In this document: one piece after another, positions 6,007-8,566 of the stretch
How positions within the stretch are numbered: position 1 is the first letter of the stretch
How the letters are laid out: every line of letters starts with the position of its first letter
Assembly: GCA_051005695.1 (NCBI GenBank)
Contig: JBPCJC010000052.1
Span: 1-8,566 of the forward strand
Source of the DNA: JACCTI01 sp051005695
GTDB taxonomy: Bacteria > Verrucomicrobiota > Verrucomicrobiia > Chthoniobacterales > UBA10450
Direction of reading: 5' to 3'
Length of the DNA stretch: 8,566 bases
Made by a program: the position numbers and the translations under genes
Notes under the pieces: model-generated
What the model was told of the DNA's origin: nothing
Seen by the model: only the letters and a program-made list of their open reading frames with translations
Database searches by the model: none

Positions 6007-6088
6007 ACCACGGAGACACGGAGGACACGGAGAAGAATGGAAGAAGTTGGTTCCCCCGCTCCCTCTGTGGCCTCCGTGCCTCCGTGGT
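6007..6088. repeat. Imperfect inverted repeat of a dispersed 'CACGGAG' element
   Basis: The left arm 6007-6032 (accacggagacacggaggac followed by acggag) and the right arm 6063-6088 are inverted copies matching at 23 of 26 positions, around a loop of about 30 nt. Within each arm the unit CACGGAG(G) recurs two or three times. It lies in the 129-nt gap between bufB and bufC and contains no open frame worth calling. Such elements recall dispersed, non-coding hairpin repeats of the REP or MITE-remnant type in Verrucomicrobiota-like genomes; that link is from memory. As RNA it could fold into a long stem between the two enzyme genes. Confidence 0.75.
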
Positions 6089-6107
6089 ACGCTGTAACTG
6101 GAGGTGC

Positions 6108-7010
6108 ATGACACGTTCTAATCGACTGACCGATCTGCAGGCGTTGATGGCCAAAGCGGTGATGCGTCCGCTCACGGCGGACGACGGGATGCAGCGCGAA
6201 TGGAGCGACGGCGGTACGACCGCCGGAATCGCCGAACAATTCATCAAGCCTAACGACCGGTTGGATTCCTTTGACCGGCTGCAAATTTACAACCAGCAAT
6301 ATTGGTGGCGCCTGCTCGGCAATTTCGCGGAAGATTTTCGCGGCCTGCGCGCGGTCCTCGGCGAGCGCAAGTTCGACAAACTGGCCGTGGCCTATCTCGA
6401 TCATTGCGGTTCGCAATCGTGGACGTTGCGGAATCTCGGCAGCCGGTTGGAAGAATTTCTCCGCGCGCATCCCGATCTGACTGCGCCACAGACCGCGCTC
6501 GCGCTCGACATGGTGCGAGTGGAATGGGCGCGCACCGTTGCTTTCGATGAAGCGGAAAACCCGCCGCTGCCAGCGGACAAGGTGCGTGCTATTCCGCCGG
6601 AGTTACTGCGGCTCGGCCTGCAACCCTACCTCATCCTGCTCGAGCTAAATCACTCGATCGATCACTTGTTAGGCAAATTGAAACGGCAATCGGAAATCGA
6701 AACCGGAACCTTGAGCAACGCCGTTTCCAGTGCGCGTCCGCGCGCGCGCCGCCGTCTGACTGTTCGTCCGAGTCGTAAACCAATTTACCTCGCGGTCCAT
6801 CGGCACAACTTTTCCGTTTACTACAAACGCCTCGATGCCGAAGCCTGGCATCTGCTGCGCGCTTTGCGTAAAGGCACACCGCTCGACTCCGCCTGCGGTC
6901 TGGCGTTCGCGGATTCGACTGACTCGCCGGAAGCGATGGCGGAAAAGATCCGCTCCTGGTTTGCCGCCTGGATGGGCTTTGGCTGGCTTACTCGTCCCGG
7001 CGCGATCTGA
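6108..7010 (+). CDS. bufC: DUF2063 partner protein of the MNIO (BufC)
   Basis: The 300-residue product begins with a DUF2063 (formerly 'putative DNA-binding') domain, about residues 8-125. It shows LTDLQALMAKAV, IKPNDRLDSFDRLQIYNQQYWWRLLGNFAEDFRGLRAVLG, FDKLAVAYL and SWTLRNLGSRLEEFL, the conserved Tyr/Trp/Arg-rich pattern of the family. The C-terminal part carries an Arg-rich linker (ARPRARRRLTVRPSR) and then a beta-rich segment with LAVHRHNFSVYYKRLD. In bufferin and related systems this protein pairs with DUF692 to hold the precursor, comparable to MbnC. DNA binding is not expected. I choose ATG 6108, preceded by GGAGG (6100-6104) at an unusually tight 3-nt spacing. A GTG at 6084 would start inside the inverted repeat. 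It is followed by the DoxX-like gene after a 1-nt gap. Confidence 0.87.
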   Translation: MTRSNRLTDLQALMAKAVMRPLTADDGMQREWSDGGTTAGIAEQFIKPNDRLDSFDRLQIYNQQYWWRLLGNFAEDFRGLRAVLGERKFDKLAVAYLDHCGSQSWTLRNLGSRLEEFLRAHPDLTAPQTALALDMVRVEWARTVAFDEAENPPLPADKVRAIPPELLRLGLQPYLILLELNHSIDHLLGKLKRQSEIETGTLSNAVSSARPRARRRLTVRPSRKPIYLAVHRHNFSVYYKRLDAEAWHLLRALRKGTPLDSACGLAFADSTDSPEAMAEKIRSWFAAWMGFGWLTRPGAI

Positions 7011-7011
7011 G

Positions 7012-7437
7012 ATGCAAATATCCTGGCTCGACGCGGGCAAGGTGCTCGCTATTCAACTGCTTTTCGGAACGACCTTTTTTCTTTCCGCGGCATTGAAGTG
7101 GTCCGGTGGCATGCCTCCCTGGTTCGTCCAACAATTTCAGACAACGTGGCTGGCGCGGGCGCCGGGCGGATTGCCCGCGGTCTTTTATTTTCTCGCCGTG
7201 TTGGAAACGATCGGCCTCCTCGGCTGCGTCGCCAGCGTGGTGCGGCTGGAGTTCTTGCATCCGAGCAAGACCATTTTGCGGTGGACTCTGGTCTTCGCCT
7301 TGTTCGTTTTCGTCGTGCTCGCGTATGGCGCGCGGCTCACGGGAAAATTCGACGTCGCGGCTTACAATCTGATGTATTTCGTCGGCGCGCTTCTTTGCCT
7401 CCGCGAAATCTCCCCTGAGACGCGCGCGCTTTCGTGA
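7012..7437 (+). CDS. DoxX/MauE-like four-helix membrane protein
   Basis: The 141-residue product has four hydrophobic segments (about 10-28, 55-75, 86-107 and 116-132), the usual size and topology of DoxX-type proteins. The first helix ends with FFLSAALKWSGG, the position where DoxX proteins usually carry a K(W/F)xG-like motif. DoxX genes are frequent companions of DUF692/DUF2063 genes in bufferin operons, although their biochemical role is not settled. Quinone-linked redox support is a guess. The ATG follows the bufC stop after one base, and its own TGA overlaps the next ATG (TGATG, 7435-7439). The gene is therefore probably translated by coupling within one mRNA. Confidence 0.82.
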   Translation: MQISWLDAGKVLAIQLLFGTTFFLSAALKWSGGMPPWFVQQFQTTWLARAPGGLPAVFYFLAVLETIGLLGCVASVVRLEFLHPSKTILRWTLVFALFVFVVLAYGARLTGKFDVAAYNLMYFVGALLCLREISPETRALS

Positions 7438-8566
7438 TGCGCAGACTTTCTGTGCGGCGCGCCCTTTCCTTTTTTCCTGCGTTCCTGATTCATTTTCTCT
7501 TCGCCAGCGCGAATGCGGCGGAGCCGGCAAATATTGACTGGCAACCCTGGTCGGATTCGATTTTCGAAAAAGCGCAGCAGGAACATCGCTTCGTCCTCCT
7601 CGATCTCGGCGCGGTCTGGTGTCACTGGTGCCACGTCATGGATGAGATCACGTATCAAGATCCGAAAGTGATCGCGCTGATCAACGCGCGTTACTTCGCG
7701 GTGCGAGTCGATCAAGACGCGCGGCCCGATCTTTCGCTGCGCTACGAAAACTACGGCTGGCCGGCGACGGTGGTATTCAACACCGACGGGAGCGAAATTG
7801 CCAAACGCCAGGGCTACATCCCGCCGAAGCCGATGGGGTCGTTCCTCCAGGCGATCATCGACGATCCATCTCCAGGGCCATCGATTGTGGCGGAGCCGCC
7901 GCTCGAACCGAGCAGCGTTACAGCTTTGTCGGAAGGACAGCGGGAAAAGCTGCGCAAGATTTTGCGGGATAATTACGACGCGAAAAACAAGGGCTGGGGC
8001 ACGAGCCAGAAGTTTCTTGATTGGGACATTGTCGAGTATTGCATGGGCGAAGCGATGCGCGGCGATCGCGACTGGGAACGCATGGGGCGCGAGACGCTCA
8101 AAGCGCAGCGGCAATTGATCGATCCGGTCTGGGGCGGGGTGGATCAATACTCGACCGACGGCGACTGGAAGCATCCGCACTTCGAAAAGATCATGCAAAT
8201 GCAGGCAGAGGATCTGCGCATTTACGCCGAAGCATTTTCGCTCTGGAACGATCAGGCCGATCTCGACTCGGGGAAGAAAATCCACGGTTACCTGCGAAAT
8301 TTTCTCACCAGTCCTGAGGGCGCGTTTTACACCAGCCAGGATGCCGATCTGAAAGCAGGCGAACATTCGGCCGCGTATTTCGCGCTCAACGACGTTGAGC
8401 GCCGGAATCGCGGAATCCCGCGGATCGATCAACATATTTACGCGCGTGAAAACGGCTGGGCGATCAACGCCCTCGCCATTTTTTACCGCGTGACCGGCGA
8501 CGAAGGCGCGCTGGCCGAGGCCGCGCGCGCGGCCGAACGGATCATCGCAAATCACTCGTTGCCCGG
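7437..8566 (+). CDS. Secreted DUF255-type thioredoxin-fold protein, 5' part
   Basis: The frame stays open to the right edge: 376 complete codons without a stop. It starts with a signal peptide (MRRLSVRRALSFFPAFLIHF, likely cleaved near ANA-AEP, residue 27). A thioredoxin-like domain follows (about 33-145): IDWQPWSDSIFEKAQQEHRF, the redox motif WCHWC with Cys62 and Cys65 followed by HVMD, and GWPATVVF with the cis-Pro at 109. From about 170 onward comes the start of an alpha-helical barrel-like region (GWGTSQKFLDWDIVEYCM, DPVWGGVDQYSTDGDW, FEKIMQMQAEDLRIYAEAF, YTSQDADL) as in DUF255/YyaL proteins. Family members are normally around 600-700 residues and often cytosolic, so the signal peptide is notable. 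It overlaps the DoxX stop by one base. In this operon it may keep precursor or BufA cysteines reduced in the envelope, which is inference. Confidence 0.85.
   Translation, partial: MRRLSVRRALSFFPAFLIHFLFASANAAEPANIDWQPWSDSIFEKAQQEHRFVLLDLGAVWCHWCHVMDEITYQDPKVIALINARYFAVRVDQDARPDLSLRYENYGWPATVVFNTDGSEIAKRQGYIPPKPMGSFLQAIIDDPSPGPSIVAEPPLEPSSVTALSEGQREKLRKILRDNYDAKNKGWGTSQKFLDWDIVEYCMGEAMRGDRDWERMGRETLKAQRQLIDPVWGGVDQYSTDGDWKHPHFEKIMQMQAEDLRIYAEAFSLWNDQADLDSGKKIHGYLRNFLTSPEGAFYTSQDADLKAGEHSAAYFALNDVERRNRGIPRIDQHIYARENGWAINALAIFYRVTGDEGALAEAARAAERIIANHSLP

Noticed and set aside
6007..6088. Repeated CACGGAG units as a CRISPR array or intrinsic terminator
   Set aside because: The units are too short with no regular spacers, the arms are inverted rather than direct, and no T-run follows the stem.
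7362..8555. 397-codon minus-strand frame
   Set aside because: It is antisense to the secreted thioredoxin-fold gene. The plus strand shows a signal peptide, WCHWC and cis-Pro, and is coupled to doxX.

Overview
The window is 8.6 kb of GC-rich bacterial DNA with no RNA genes, CRISPR array or insertion sequence. A weak lineage hint is the 'accacggag..cacggagg' inverted repeat at 6007-6088. I associate such dispersed elements with Verrucomicrobiota and Planctomycetota genomes. Together with the small cysteine-rich precursor operon this suggests a soil or freshwater Verrucomicrobiota-like organism, but this is an impression, not a demonstrated placement.

Region A (1-3367) is a compact accessory cluster. 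The last 65 residues of a DoxX/DoxD-type membrane protein run out of the left edge. Its TAA stop shares one base with the ATG of a radical SAM enzyme that carries an N-terminal TusA-like domain without the sulfur-carrier cysteine. Converging on it from the other strand is a two-gene unit: an acyl-CoA dehydrogenase-fold protein lacking the usual catalytic glutamate region, then a PhnD-type binding protein with no signal peptide. A 7-bp stem lies between those two genes. The grouping suggests an uncharacterised sulfur- or phosphonate-linked pathway, which is inference.

Region B (3403-4653) is decayed DNA. It holds a possible small secreted protein on the minus strand with one frameshift, then a nitrilase pseudogene on the plus strand. 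The nitrilase lacks its N-terminus and is broken by five single-base deletions, each in or beside a short run of identical bases, although its Lys and Cys active-site motifs are still readable.

Region C (4744-8566) is a bufferin-type RiPP operon, all on the plus strand: a secreted six-cysteine precursor (BufA-like), a DUF692/MNIO oxidase (BufB), its DUF2063 partner (BufC), a DoxX-family membrane protein, and a secreted DUF255-type thioredoxin-fold protein cut by the right edge. The last three are packed with a 1-nt gap and a 1-nt overlap. By analogy with bufferin systems, BufB with BufC would modify cysteines of the precursor into copper-binding groups. The exported peptide would then buffer copper, with DoxX and the thioredoxin-like protein possibly handling membrane or thiol redox. 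Hairpins lie before bufA and between bufA and bufB, and the dispersed inverted repeat sits between bufB and bufC.
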